Shown: positions 12,601 through 25,200 of the stretch, in pieces
Layout: the number at the start of each line of letters is the position of its first letter
Numbering within the stretch: the first letter of the stretch is position 1
Assembly (NCBI GenBank): GCA_018806985.1
Contig: JADANN010000364.1
Coordinates: forward strand, 6,801,001-6,865,000
Direction of reading: 5' to 3'
DNA from: Angiostrongylus vasorum
Taxonomy: Eukaryota > Nematoda > Chromadorea > Rhabditida > Metastrongylidae
DNA: 64,000 bases
Notes under the pieces: generated by a model
What the model was told of the DNA's origin: nothing
The model's database searches: none
Seen by the model: the letters and a program-made list of their open reading frames with translations, nothing else
Program-made: the position numbers and the translations under genes

Positions 12601-14545
12601 ACGGATGTCGCTGTTGTCCCAAAATTGCACACGGGATCAGACCACCGCCTCCTTCATGCAAGTTTCCATTCCTCGCGGAAAGGAAAAAAAAGCCGCTAAA
12701 TTAAAAAACCGAAGTCTCAGAACCACCACAAACTGGGACTTATTCAGTTCATTAGTCGGCTGTTGGGAAGATGGCGTTGTCGATAACATCGACGATGAAT
12801 ACGATCGGCTCATTCGACATCTTCACGTTAGCGCTATGAAAGCTGAGAGTTCGAAAGTCACCAAGAGGCGTCCGTATTTAGAAACTCTCGAGCTGATACG
12901 CCAGTGGAGAATCACACGAGCTGCAGGCAACCGTGAACTAACAGACGAACTTGCAAAACAATGCAGACAGGCGATAAAAGAAGATCTTAAAGAGAGAAGA
13001 GCAGCAGTAATGGTCGAAGCTGCAGAGGCTGAGAAAAAACACTAGCAAAGCCCACCTGAAGAACACCTGAAGAATCTTCCGTCAGTCCTCGTAAACACAC
13101 TGGCTCGGCTCTTCACACATTACTTGTCTGAATGCAAGGTCTCTACTCAGTGGAAGACCAGCAAGACCGTGTTATTGTTCAAGAAGGGTGACCTCCACGA
13201 CATCGCCAACTATCGCCCAATCTGCTAGCTGTCTGTCGTCTGCAAACTCTTCACTCGAGTCGTCCTAAACAGGATTGACAGAACACTGGACGAAGAGCAG
13301 CCATGTGAGCAAGCAGGGTTTCGAAAAGGATTTAGTGCGATGGACCACATCCACACAGTAACAAGGCTCATTGAAGTATCGCGAGAGTACAGAAGACCGC
13401 TCTGTCTCACTTTCATCGATTTACAGAAAGCCTTTGATTCAAATGAGATAGAAGCAGTCATGGAAGCCCTTGATAGTCAAGGAGTTCCTATTCAGTACAT
13501 AAAGATTCTTCGTGAGCTGCACAAAAAATTTCACAACCAAGATTTCACCATTCTACAACGATATTAACATCGACGTCAAAAAGAGGGGTTAAGCAAGGCG
13601 ATACCACCTCGCCAAAATTATTCACCGCTACCCTTGAGAATGTCATGCGAACCTTGGAATGGTACAACATGGGAGTGAAAATCGATGGTCGGCAGTTACA
13701 CCATCTTGGCTTTGCTGATGACATCATCCTTATAACACCGAACATTAGCCAACCTGAACGTATGCTTGCCGACTTTGATAAAGGCTGTGGAAAGATTGGT
13801 TTTTGACTAAACCTCACAAAAACGATGTTCATGAAGAACGGATTGGTTTCATATGCCCCATTCACGCTCGACGGAACGAATATCTCCGAATGCTTCAGTT
13901 ATGTCTATCTAGGTCGGGAAATCAATATGATGAACGACTAGCTCCAGAGCTGAGCAGAAGGAAACGAGCGGCTTGGGGGGAGCTTTCAAGAGCATCGAGG
14001 ATGTAGTAAAGAGAACAATGAACACCAGACTCCGTGCCCACCTTTTCGACTCAACGGTACTTCCTGCCCTAACGTATGCGTCAGAAACCTGGTCGCTACG
14101 TAAGCAGGATCAAAGATCACTCAGCGTTATCGAACGCGCATTCGAAAGGACAATGCTAGGAGTGTCCCGTTTCACACAAGTAAGGGATGGGATCCGAAGC
14201 TCCGACCTGCGTCAACAATCAAAAATCAAAAATGCCGTTCTTTACGTCAAACAGTCGAAGATAAGGTGGGCCGTACACGCAATGCGTATGAATGACAACC
14301 GATGGACAAGAGCCGCTAGTGATTGGGTTCCTCGGGATGTCAAACGTACTGCAGGAAGACCACCGACCCGATGGTCAGAGTTCTTTACGAAGAGCCTAGA
14401 AGAAAGATGTGATGCTCAACGAATTCCTAGAGCGAGCGGAACCTACCGGGCTATTCTTGCACGCGACAGGGAAAAAATGGAAGATTTACTGGCGCCCGGT
14501 CGAGTCACTCGACGATCAACGGGACTACAGAGTGACAGAGAGTGA
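12601..14545 (+). pseudogene. RTE reverse transcriptase region (broken)
   Basis: A linker (12605-13045) leads to SKTVLLFKKGDLHDIANYRP, then the catalytic TFIDLQKAFD with its aspartate at 13418-13420, and FADD at 13711-13722. Compared with the RTE proteins I know, roughly 90 residues between about 13045 and 13065 are absent. Stops or frame changes occur near 13224, 13564, 13805 and 13940. The last 190-codon open frame (13973-14545) covers the C-terminal domain with TYASETWSLRKQ and GRPPTRWSEFF. Confidence 0.88.
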
Positions 14546-14599
14546 GATACCTCTGAAGTCATCGTTTAAAGGGACTAACCTAATCTAGACGATCTAACC

Positions 14600-14828
14600 A
14601 GCATCAACCACCGTCCTGATATCAAACTAGTCGCATGGTGGCAAGTCTCTCTCTGATACACAAGGGCGACGACTGCACGTGGTGGTGACGACCTGGTGCA
14701 GACTGTGGGCTGACTGAGTTCGGGAGTCCAGGAAACCATAATGTGTAAACTAGCAAAACTTCGAAAAAGTGGAAATCATGCTGGGGACTACACAACCAGT
14801 GGAGACGAGCCACTCAAGTATCCAACTT
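14600..14828 (+). repeat. Repeat A 3' fragment next to the RTE copy
   Basis: Begins in the central hairpin (CACCGTCCTGATATCAAAC) and runs to CACTCAAGTATCCAAC. The first half is missing. Confidence 0.75.
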
Positions 14829-15059
14829 CAATGTGGCTTTCTTTGGAATTGTGAAATGGCCATACGACGACATTGCTAGATTTTTCACCAACGATCGTTG
14901 TCGGCTTAAATAAAATGGATGAAGGATTGTTAGCAAATAAATATGAATGCATTACTCTATGCATTGGTCGAATTACCGTTGACGTCACCTTTTAAACAGA
15001 TAACTTACCCACTTCATCACTCATCTAAGACATTGTGCGGGTGGTCTGCAATAATAGAG

Positions 15060-15135
15060 GACTTAAGAATAACAAAACGGCTCTGAAGAAAGTGAAACCG
15101 CCAAAATGTCAGCTAGAACTGTATTGAATAAATCT
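15060..15135 (+). repeat. Fragment with the CTGAAGAAA/AAAATGTC motif
   Basis: GGCTCTGAAGAAAGTGAAACC then CCAAAATGTCAGCTAG matches the motif seen in the inverted-repeat elements. The surrounding arms are not recognised. Confidence 0.5.
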
Positions 15136-15699
15136 TCCCGTTAACAACTTCGGGTTTACTCATTAAGAAAACAGCGCCTTATTGACCAACGTCGTGGTTA
15201 AAGGAAAGTCGGTGCTGGGATTTTTAGTGAATTAAGATACAGAAAATATTCGATGGATGTTCGTTATTGTTAATCTTATCACGCCTTTCATGTTAACTAT
15301 GTGCTTTTCTTTCGCACTTTTTACACCTCTCGTGTAATCTACTGAATCTCGAATTACTTGAGATCAGACATCTGTCCTCCTTCTGAATCCCATACTCATG
15401 CATAACCACCGACCAAGCTACTAGAGCGTGATTGCTCGACCTTGCGACCTTCTTCGCGGCATTCAAGCATGCCATTCGCTGGGATATTGGTCGCATCGTC
15501 TGCCTAACTTTGCTTCTTCATTTTTAGTTAGCCTTCAACTGTTGAACCATCTGTTTTCATGAATAGGATTTATATTTATATTTAATGCGTTCATAAATCT
15601 ATGGTATAATGCTCTACACTATGGTTAGATCGTTTCCTCACATATGTTGCTTTCGTCTACTCATCTATTCTACTGTGTATGTGTTCCCAACGTCACTGC
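15136..15699. other. No gene seen
   Basis: Short frames only. No motif. Confidence 0.45.
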
Positions 15700-15957
15700 G
15701 TGATTATCGTCTAAATACTATGTATGTGAACGCTTGCTGGTCCGATCCCAGCCGAGGGCTCACTAAGTGTCTCATCCCTTCGTGGTCGTGAAACTGGTAC
15801 CGAACATGTCTGAGAAAAGTTCGCTCTCTGCAATCCTGGTAGGAACCTCTAGCTATCCTAGAACTTCAAGGAGAATCGATTCGCCCAGCATTCAACAACA
15901 TTCATGATGAAGGGAAAATCCTCGAGCAGCAGCCTAAGCCAGACGTAAAAAATTGGT
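15700..15957 (+). repeat. SINE-2 copy
   Basis: B-like GGTCCGATCCCAG, core ACTGGTACCGAACATGTCTG, and the family 3' end CTCGAGCAGCAGCCTAAGCC at 15923-15942. Confidence 0.7.
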
Positions 15958-16274
15958 AGGCCTTTGTGGATGATCTATGCGAGGAAATGAATCGAACGCG
16001 GGAAGTGCTGGGATCCACACAGATGTGAGAGACAGTTGGTATGAAAAAAACAGTTTAATCACCCATGTTTGAGATTTTTGGCGTGCAGCTGCGAATGAAG
16101 AAGAAGGGCCTGTGTGACAGAACCGACAACAACAGCGACGACCAAGTTTCACTATAATAGGTCACTTTGGAAGATCTAGAACTTTTCAAGGAGCTTTGTA
16201 CACTACGTATGAATTCAGTGACTCTTTCGTTTGTTTGAGGTGCAGATAGATCAGTGGTAGAAATGACCTTCAAT

Positions 16275-16468
16275 AATTAGACCAGGCCAATTCGCGCCAG
16301 TTCAACGAAGTCTCTAATCTCCCCATAGTTGGAAAAATTAATGTCATACTTGTCTGCAAAATTTCCTACGATCCAGAAGGCTGGTGATTTCTGTGACAAA
16401 GACCTAGAAGACCTAGGAACGCCTTAGCACGGCTATACCAGAATTCCAAGCAGAATCTACTCGACTCT
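16275..16468 (+). repeat. SINE-2 fragment abutting repeat A
   Basis: Starts in the core region (CATACTTGTCTGCAAAATTTC), continues through AGAATTCCAAGCAGAATC, and stops where repeat A begins. The junction suggests repeat A inserted here. Confidence 0.5.
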
Positions 16469-16854
16469 CTCCCAACGGTTTACCGCCTCATCGTGGTTTG
16501 GAGGTGTTCCCGGGTGTCGGACTGCGATGTACAGCTGGGATTCATCCCCTGGCAAGGTCTCCCAAGATGAGAAGGAGTCCGGCGTTTCCATCAGGAAGCC
16601 CAGCTAAGAGTAAACCAATACTAGGATCCACCACCGTCCTGGTATCAAAGTCGCATAGTGGCAAATCTCCCTCTGATCCACAAGGGCTGCGGCTGCCTGT
16701 GGTGGTGAAGACCTGGGGCAGACTTTGGCCAGGCTGACCTCGGGATTATAGGGAACCACAATGGCTTAACCAGCAAATCTCCAAAAAATGGAGGTTATGC
16801 TGGAGCCCGCATACCCAGTGAGGACGGACCATTCAAGTATCAAGTAAGTGAGCA
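16469..16854 (+). repeat. Repeat A copy, full length
   Basis: Starts CTCCCAACGGTTTACCGCC and ends TCAAGTATCAAGTAAGTG. The central hairpin has one wobble pair. It contains a 79-codon open frame without meaning. Confidence 0.85.
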
Positions 16855-17129
16855 TAGAGAACTTCTCTCTGGAAAAGTTCTCTATCTATCTAAACAATAG
16901 TATTTGATGTCCATACCATGGCCGTCTCGCAGCCGCACACTAGTTACCGAAATGTAATCTTTATAATCTACTCGGTCAATTACGTTCAGTGTTTCAGGCA
17001 CAAAAGCGGTTCAGGTTTGATTTTAGTCGCACAGTAACGATGGCTTATCCGAAGGAGGAGGCGTAGCAGTAGAACAGTTTACCACTTCCTTGTGAAACAA
17101 CGAAGCCTATAAGCCTGAAATGACGTTTG

Positions 17130-18066
17130 ATGTTTCAGGCAAGTTAAGTGTAGTCTATTGCAGTCCAGGATCAACAATCCAGATCGGCCGCGTTTGCAAA
17201 CGCGCGCGGCTCCCGCAGCCAATATAAGCCAGGTGCCTTCGACGGCGGAGACATGCCATCACTCATCTCACCCCAGATCGGTAGGGCGGATACTCCGCTG
17301 CTCACAACATCATTCCCAGTCATCCTCAATCACCTCAACTCATTCTCAGTCATCCCCAATCACCTCTAGTCATTCTCAGTCATTCTCATCCATTCTCATT
17401 CATCCTTAGTAATCCGCATATTATTGTACCTCGTTTCTTAGCTTGTCTACGGTGCGCTGTCAGTAGTGGCGGGGGGTTTCCAAGTGCGTTCTGTTTGCAA
17501 CGCCATCGGTGGCATGTACCATTCCTCCGACAATGCACCAGCCAACTTATGCTATGTATTTATTAGGCCGCTATAGGCTTATCAGTTGCAGTCATTATCA
17601 ATCTGGCCCTTGACCCTTAGGCAATGGTGGCACCCATCGATGCTCAAACTTCACGTTGCAGGCATAGCGTTATCCACGACCAGCCGCCTGATTGTGTAGA
17701 TGACTCATCAGTCGTTGTCCATAGCACTATCAATGCTCATGTAACTTACCGTCCTCATCGACCATGCTAAAAGTGCACCTCACCGCTATAATGTTGATCC
17801 TTAGCTCAGCTGAAAACACGGCTCGTCAGTATCCCTCTCCGCCCTATCATACTGTCTCCTTCAGCTGCCGCACCAAGCCGCGGATAGTGCGAGCGCGGCA
17901 TCGCTCACAGTGGTTACTTCTGTGCGAGTTGGCTAGTGGATTAGAGATTTGGTCGGATTTGCCTTTTGTCCGCCACCTGTATGTGGAATGTTCGACTTTA
18001 TATGAATTCGCCACGCGAGGGCTTTTTTCCGTAACTATCTTGAACCTCGAGTTTGGGTTATAACAG
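17130..18066. other. GC-richer block, possible solo LTR
   Basis: More GC-rich than its surroundings, with CGCGTTTGCAAACGCGCGCG near 17187 and AATATAAG near 17220. It starts near TGTTTCAGGC and ends near GGTTATAACA, giving TG...CA ends, but no clear target duplication was found. No protein motif is recognised in the 99-codon frame at 17764-18063. Origin uncertain. Confidence 0.3.
17308..17410. repeat. Degenerate TCATTCTCAG-type tandem repeat
   Basis: Units near CATTCTCAGTCATC and AATCACCTC alternate. The resulting serine-rich open frame is a product of the repeat. Confidence 0.65.
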
Positions 18067-19714
18067 TTTATAGCAACAACAACGACACAATAATAATATG
18101 TGATGTTTGACGATAGGTAAGGTGGGTGGATACGAGCGAGGTTGAAATGAGAAAAAAGTGATACACTTGAAGGATGGTAGGCGCATGCTAGAGTTGGAGC
18201 ACTGAAGAACTGAGGGGACTGGATGAAGAGCGGACGAACGCTGCGAACACTTGAAGACGAATGCCGATGGGCTGCTTGTGTTACTTCTGTCTGTAGTGGG
18301 TGGAGTTTGCCAGAGGGAACTAAAGACAGCGCCTAGAGGTTCTAAAGTTTTTTTCTACTAGCACAGTCTGGTAGGGCTACATGTGAAAGGGCGCAGGTGC
18401 TTGTTCGGAAACTTCTTTGGGACGGCAGATGTTGGAAAGTGCATTCAGCTGACTGTTGATTCCCTTTCTAGCCACCTGCGAGACAACTGCATGAAATGAT
18501 CGTTGAGGGACAATTTACAGAATGTGCGAGAATAACGATTACAAATAAAACAGTTATTGTAGAAGGCATAAGGTAACATAGAAATAGGAACTGTTTAAGG
18601 AATAGTTACTATAACTTCTATGTAATCACTCATTATTACTGTTATTATTGTATTAAAGACGTAGTAATATCCAAATGCCATTATCTCGTTATTAGCCTCA
18701 CTTCACTACTAGCCATACCACCACATAGCTTTAACTCGCGTGATTCTTTTACCACTACTTCTCTATCGTTACTATTATCTTATAATTTTGTACTTATGTA
18801 TGTAAACGGCTTAATTACCCAAGTTTGAGGCTGGTAGATCGACACAACAACTAAAAGACCCACGTGGCTTATATTCTACACGATCTGAACCGCTCCACTT
18901 CGCCGCTAACTATTCGTTACAGTAAGTAATTATGTACTCGACTGCCATCTAACAATATTCATAGACAACGGTATATTCCTCTTGCAGAGACTGAACTCAT
19001 ACGCAATATCCAAAGATCGTCGAGAACGAGGGATCAAACGAAATAATTCGATTGTAAGTATTGGAATCCACACAATATGTGAAGTCAAGTCATGTTAGAA
19101 AAAGTAATCTATTAGATGTTCCGCCGGTTATCTTATCAGTATATGGGAAGTGTTACCATGTTACAGATGGCGTTACCATGACATTTGAATAAAGGGTCAC
19201 CATTTCTGATTAGCGTCATTGAAGAGTGTAGCAGTTTGTTTCGCTCCAAATTTGTAAGACAACGAACGAAAATGTGTACAGGGTTTCCCTAAAGTTAAAC
19301 TTAGAATAATCCGGATTCAACGAGATCGCGACTTCCGTGGGGACTGGGAAGCTGTAAAGCCCTGTAAAATCGAAGCCCAATAGAACCAAATGAAATGATC
19401 AGGTGCCCATAATGTCTGGGTAAAGCGGTGATCACTTCTGCAATGGCATTTCATACAGGATTACTACAAACGAGTTTCAGACCGATTCATTTTGCAAGAA
19501 AAAAAAACAGTTACTGTGCTGAATCTATCTAGTACGGAACAATAGAATTAAAGAGTCTCATAAACAGTAGTTTTCTAGCCAACAGGAATGCAGTACATTT
19601 AAACAGTTGGTTCCACGAAGTAGAACACATTATTTAACTAAATTATGACTAATTTCTAAGAATTTACTCTTTTAACTCTTAAACCCCGCACGTTTCTTAA
19701 ACAAATGAGAATAA
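18067..19714. other. No gene seen
   Basis: AT-rich spacer with very few open frames. Confidence 0.5.
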
Positions 19715-19968
19715 AAATAGATAACCCTGTAGGTAGCGCCATGCATTCCACTTCATCAACTATCGTTAAAGGTGGTTGAATAGATATCTGACCTTTACAA
19801 TGACTTGCAATGGGCTACCGATGTATCGAGTTAGTGCTGCGGTCCTCTCAGACAGGTCTTGTAACAGTTTGCCGACCCCAGACGGATGGAAGGCTCGGTG
19901 AGCTTGGGGCGCAGGATCGAACTCCTGTTGCAGGGCGCCTCTAACCTCTGTGGTACACACGCCCCTTA
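19715..19968 (-). repeat. SINE-1 copy
   Basis: Reverse orientation. The head side reads CACACGCCCC at 19958-19967 and the B box is GGATCGAACTCC. The core has lost symmetry (CAGACAGGTCTTGTAACAG). Confidence 0.75.
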
Positions 19969-20689
19969 AGAGTTCAAAATGGTGGGATTTACATTCATTC
20001 TTGGGTGAAAGAAGGGCCAGATCGGCTGGTATGAGTTGAAGTGAACTCGTTTTCATTACGAGAAAACGTGGTGTCCTAGTGGAGGGAATTCTGCTTTTTC
20101 AAATGCTAAAGTGTCTTAGATACGAACCTTCACGAAAAATATTAAAACTACTTTCTGTGGGCTCCTGAAGAACAGAATATGGGCATGATTTGATATAAAC
20201 TCTTTTATGCTGTTATTAGCCATCTACAAATTCTGATGGTTCCTTTTCAATTAACAAAGCTTCTCATAAAGTGGCATAGTTTGGCTTGAACTGGAAAGCA
20301 GCTGCGACTTTCGTACCAAATGCAAACAAAAATTGGAATCAATGCATGTTGGGCGGAATGTGTTAGAATAATGCCCATTCGTCGTGGTGTTGCCTTCTTC
20401 CACAGTTATGATAGAAGTTCCTTAAAAGAACTAGCTAGAATAACTATTTAAGCTGAAATTCAATTTCCTCTCAAATTGACCATATGGACTAGAAGCTTGA
20501 CCACATACTGGTTCTCAGCTAAGTTGAAGCTCATTCATAGTTCTCCATTATGATCTCGCACTGCTAAAAGGGAAAAGATTTAAAAAATCAGATAGTGAGT
20601 TTCTATACGACAGGTCACAAACATCAACACAATCATTTACATGTTTTCGATAACTAGATAGTGCTTGAGACTTGAGGATTTAACACAGT

Positions 20690-20885
20690 TACCAGAAGCA
20701 GTGCATTCAGTCCACTGATTAGACGTGCATGCAGTACACATCGGATTAGCCGCTGTTCCGAGTCCACATCCAAGGCGCACTAAGAGCGCAAGTTGGTACC
20801 AGGTTTCTATGGGAGGGATGATACAGTGAACTGTTTATTCGGATGCACCCTTAGGGAGTGATAAAACCCGAACGCTTTGTCTTCC
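20690..20885 (+). repeat. SINE-1 copy (old, shortened)
   Basis: AAGTTGGTACCAGGTTTCT is the decayed core, followed by GGGAGGGATGATACAGTGAAC and a final CGAACGCTTTGTC. The head is weak and part of the body is deleted. Confidence 0.5.
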
Positions 20886-20959
20886 ATATTTTCTAGAAAA
20901 TCTTTGCAGCACCACTCCAAAGACAAGAGGATTCACAGATCTCTTTCACAGAGGACTTC

Positions 20960-21035
20960 CTGACGGTTATTCGCGTGGCAACTGGTGCATCTCCAGGTTG
21001 AGCATAGAGGGTTAATCGCGGAGCAAAAGCTTAGA
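20960..21035 (+). repeat. Possible RTE 5'-end relic
   Basis: The stretch around GGTTAATCGCGGAGCAAAAG at 21010-21029 resembles GGTTTAATCGCGGACCAAAA near 11467 at the start of the RTE copy, in the same order with a shared CCAGGT before it. No coding part follows. Confidence 0.4.
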
Positions 21036-21404
21036 AAAAAATAGGGCTTCTATCTTGTTCATATTCTCTAATCACAGCTAAAATTAGCGACATAATGAAA
21101 AAACTAAAGTTTTGGATACAAGTGTGGCAACCTGCTACATTGATAATGCATTTAGCAATACAATTGTGTCGTGCTGTTAAATCGCTACGCTGCTCGTCCC
21201 AGCTACAGATTCGAAAGCAAAACAGAATAGACGACTGAGCTCCAGAAAGCCAGAACCTCAATCTAGCAGACTAACTGACCCATATTTTTCTTTTAATTTT
21301 ATTTCACACGACCCTAAATTACATAATGGGCTAATTCCATCGTTCCTCTCATCCGATTCGTTTACTCACATCCATCACCCACAAAGGCCTTCGGATCTAC
21401 ATGT

Positions 21405-21575
21405 GCCTAGAGGACTATGATCTTCTTTACGAACGTCGTAGAAGGCTGGTCGAGTCGATTTTTCCTGGAATATTGTGATAGCCATGCTAGTGCGTTCGCA
21501 GCTGTTGCGGATTGGAGAGAGCTCTCTAGACAAGTCCTGTCTTGTCCTGACGCCAATTCCCCCCATCCCAAAGAG
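21405..21575 (-). repeat. SINE-2 fragment
   Basis: Reverse orientation: ACGAACGTCGTAGAAGGCTG, GGTCGAGTCGATTTTTCC and TCTAGACAAGTCCTGTC (core side). The tRNA-like head is missing. Confidence 0.6.
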
Positions 21576-22261
21576 ATGGTAGTTTTGCGTGGCCCGGCGA
21601 GCGATCTAACTAGGGCTTCCTGTGTATTAATCAGTACTATGATCACTGTGTTCCTCCCAAGTTACAGCACTCGTACATTACCACCGATGGTCTGCAAATT
21701 CGAATCGTTTTCATACCAATCAACAATTACTCCTTCGAAGTTCAGGGCTCAATAGTTCCTTGATATGAGTCGCATATGACTCATATTGCCGCACAAACTT
21801 TGTAATATTTCTTCTCCACTTTGAGACCATCTGAATAGGCATAGAAGCTACAAAATGTTTCATGAACAAAAACAACTGTGCAGGTAAGTATTTGAGATTT
21901 TATATGAGTTACAGCCATCCATATATTCAAAGAAGAAAATCGCCTACGTATTGATCACAGCTTGGCACAGAGCATTTACTAAGAATATCGAATGGTAAAG
22001 TTGAAAACGACCAACCATCAGTTAAATTGAGATATATCGTGGGTAAGACACGATTTTTGTGATATTACTGAAGGTACCTCTATAAATCGACACCTCTCAA
22101 GGTTATAAAGATGGTATAAAGCATATGCATCGTATAATAGAACTTAAAGACAAATCTATAAAAAAGTACGAACTAAAACAATGAATGTTAACTGGGAATA
22201 ATGTACAAAATACACAAAGCCAATAGATGAACAAAGGTGTGATGATTTGACCGCATCTGAA

Positions 22262-25200
22262 CTATTCTCGACGCAGTTGATCCAACCGTGCTTGTAAATC
22301 ATCATCAATATCAGCACCTCCAACACCAACAGGCTGCTTGACTTTATCACCTGTACTCACGCCAATCTGTCCACCAGCTGTTGGTAGACCAGCCATCTCT
22401 TCACCCATTTGAATACCCAGCTCATCAAGAACCTATGGAAAATGTCAAGTCGAGAAACATCGAATCATCCGATACCTGCTTGTTTCAATAAAAACATGAA
22501 TGTAGATATGAGTTGTGTTATCTAACCTGGTTCACTATTTGCTCACTTTCCTGGTCATCTGTCTCATCACCTAGAGCATCATCAATGGCATCACCCATAA
22601 TTTCCTCCTTCATATCCATGATTTCGCTCTGCTTCTCGAACTAAAAATTAAAATAAGACAATACATGTAATACATAAATAAGTGTTGGAATGGCTGAGAG
22701 AAAAGCAAAGCGAGAGCCTTAATGGTGCATTGGATAACACGTAGGCCACCGAAAAGGATAATCGCGAATCTGGCATGGGATTGAAGTTTTGCAAATATTT
22801 CAGCACAACTGTGGCCGTAACTGCTGAAAATTTTCCTTACCTCTACACTGGAGTCCCACTATCAAATAATAGTAAAGATCAGATGCATTTGAATCAAACC
22901 TGAAATTTTAATTGCGCATACAACCATTGTCCATGGACGCCACAAGCTTAGCATGCCAGTAACACCTCGATTATAAGGACTAAAGAAACACCAGTTGCAA
23001 TCACATGTGGTTCCTATGGTTGAAAGACAAGCTGATGTATCTTGATGGTATCCTCGACACTTCTCTATTCATCCATGTACACTATGTAATCTCTTCTTTT
23101 GTCCTTATGTACCTTCTTGTTGTATTCATTATCCACTGATGTTTAATACTGAGATATTTGTAGAACTCCGGACCGCAGCTGTCTGCACAGGGGATCGAAC
23201 TCGCTATTACCCCTTCCGAGGGCTAACGAGTTCACCACTACACAATGCAAGTTCCTTCGTTCCGCCTGTCTCTCAGCTAGTTCTAAAGATCAGTGGTATC
23301 AGCAATCATCCGTCAACGGGACTGAACTGAGGAGTCCAAATCGGCATTGAACCCAGTGAAGCTGAAGTTGTAGTATAAATCATTCTTGCATACTAATCAC
23401 GATTTGGTGCCGAAGAAAGAGGCTGGTCCTTATAACACTTCAATAAAGCTTTTTATAGGTAGTTAGCAATGGCAGTGTCGCTACCACTGCCCACCCAGAT
23501 TAAAAGCAGTACCTGCTGTGAAGAAAAAAGCCGTTCAACCAAACAGTGGAGAGACCTAGATGCGCAAACTTAGATAAGTTATTCTATGCGATACATTAAG
23601 CGTTCTCAATGAGCTAAGCCTTATTTTGACAGAGTAACAAGTTATCCACTCAACAACTTGCAGCTCGTCAGAAAAAAAAGGCATTTTTCGAAGAAGCATG
23701 TCACATGCTTTCTAACCTGTATGACTGACTATCCTCCCAACGGTTTATCGCCTCACAGTGACTGGGAGGTGTTCATGGGTGTCATCCTGCGATGTACAGC
23801 TGGGTGATTCATCCCACCCACCATGATCTTTCAAGATGAAAAGGAGTCCTGCGTTTCCATCAAGAAGCTTCCCTAAGAGTAAACCAATACCGCGATCCAC
23901 CACCAAACCGGTATCAAACAAGTCGGTTGGTGGCAAATCTCATTCTGATCCAAAAGGGCGGCGACTGCCTATGGTGATGACGACTTGGGGCTGACTTTGG
24001 CCAGGCTGACCTCGGGACTCCAGTGAAGCAGTATGGTTAAGCCAGCAGAACTCCGAAAATGAAAATTATGCTGCAGCTAGCGCAACTAGTGAAGATGTGG
24101 CATCCAAGTATCCTGACTATCAGAAAGAATTGGAAAGGCCCACCTATTGCAAGTGCATTTTACGAGCACCACCTTGTTGATGGTGACCTTTGGCATATTT
24201 CGTATCCAGTTCAACATCAACTGTTTTTCGTAAAAGAAAATTGTAGCACACAAGAAAGAATACACAAATTAGAGATTTAGGCATCACCTCCATCATAATT
24301 CTCTGGATTTGTGGAAGATTTAACTGCCTGTTCATCGACTGCATCGCTCTAGTAACACCTTTCATGGCCTAGAATCGGTAAATCTATTGTTTAGTCGAAT
24401 TCATAAACATATCGTGGACTTCAACAAACGCTCATTAAGTTAAAAGTTATGCTAAACAGCTCAGGGGAAACAATCCGTCACACCTGTGCCATAGCGTCTT
24501 GACTTTTGAGTGTCTGAACCTTTAATGACACCGCCTGAATGTTCGCTTTCATAATTATAAACTTCTTGATGTAACGACGAGTCCGAACAAGATCTTTCGC
24601 CATAACCTTAACCGAATCCTGAAGAAAGAAACTCTCACAAACTAAATATACAGCTCGGTGTTATTTTATTTCTTTATTGACGAACACCTCTCAACGGTTT
24701 ACTGCTTCATCGTGGCTGGGAGGTGTTCCTGGGTGTCGAGCTGCGATGTACAGTGGGGGAATTCAGCCCCTAGCAGGGTCTCCCAAGCTGAAAAGGAGTA
24801 CGGCGTTTCCATAAGGAGTCGCAGCTAAGAGTAAACCAATACCAGGATCTACCATCGTCTTGGTATCAAACTAGTCGCATGGTGGCAAATGTCCCCCCTG
24901 ATCCACAAGGGCGGCGACTGCCTGCAGCGGTGACGATCTAGGGAAGACTTTGGCCTGGCTGACCTCGGAACCCCAGGGAATCACGATGGCTAAGTAAGCA
25001 AAAGTTCGAAGAAATGGAGATTATGCTGCGGACCGCACAACCGGCGAGGACGGGCCATCCAGGTATCCAGGTATCCAGCTACTGGCGAACAAGCTGACGT
25101 TTCGACCGATTTCGCCTTCCTCAGGTCAAGCTACCTATCCAGGCTCCGCTGAAGGCGAAATCTTCCGAAACGTCAGCTTGTTCGTCAATAAAGAAATAAA

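Larger units (their letters stand above)
11400..14560 (+). mobile_element. RTE-type non-LTR retrotransposon, inactive
   Basis: An apurinic-type endonuclease region is followed by a reverse transcriptase and the C-terminal part typical of hookworm RTE elements. Several in-frame stops, frame changes and an internal deletion break it, so it cannot code for the full protein. Exact ends were not fixed; coding-like sequence runs from about 11441 to 14545. Repeat A sequence follows at about 14600. Confidence 0.9.
19969..22261. other. Spacer with repeat relics, downstream of vps-2
   Basis: Apart from the SINE-1, SINE-2 and RTE pieces listed, no exon is recognised. The 3' UTR of vps-2 must begin at 22261; no canonical AATAAA was found close by. 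Confidence 0.4.

Noticed and set aside
16498..16737. 79-codon plus-strand gene
   Set aside because: It is repeat A sequence; the same frames recur in the other copies.
17158..17409. Secreted serine-rich small protein
   Set aside because: The serine run is a by-product of a degenerate tandem repeat and there is no signal peptide.
19766..20056. 96-codon minus-strand gene
   Set aside because: The frame is SINE-1 sequence read through; similar frames appear in every well-kept copy.
21417..21755. 112-codon plus-strand gene
   Set aside because: Its first half is a SINE-2 fragment and the rest has no motif or splice support.
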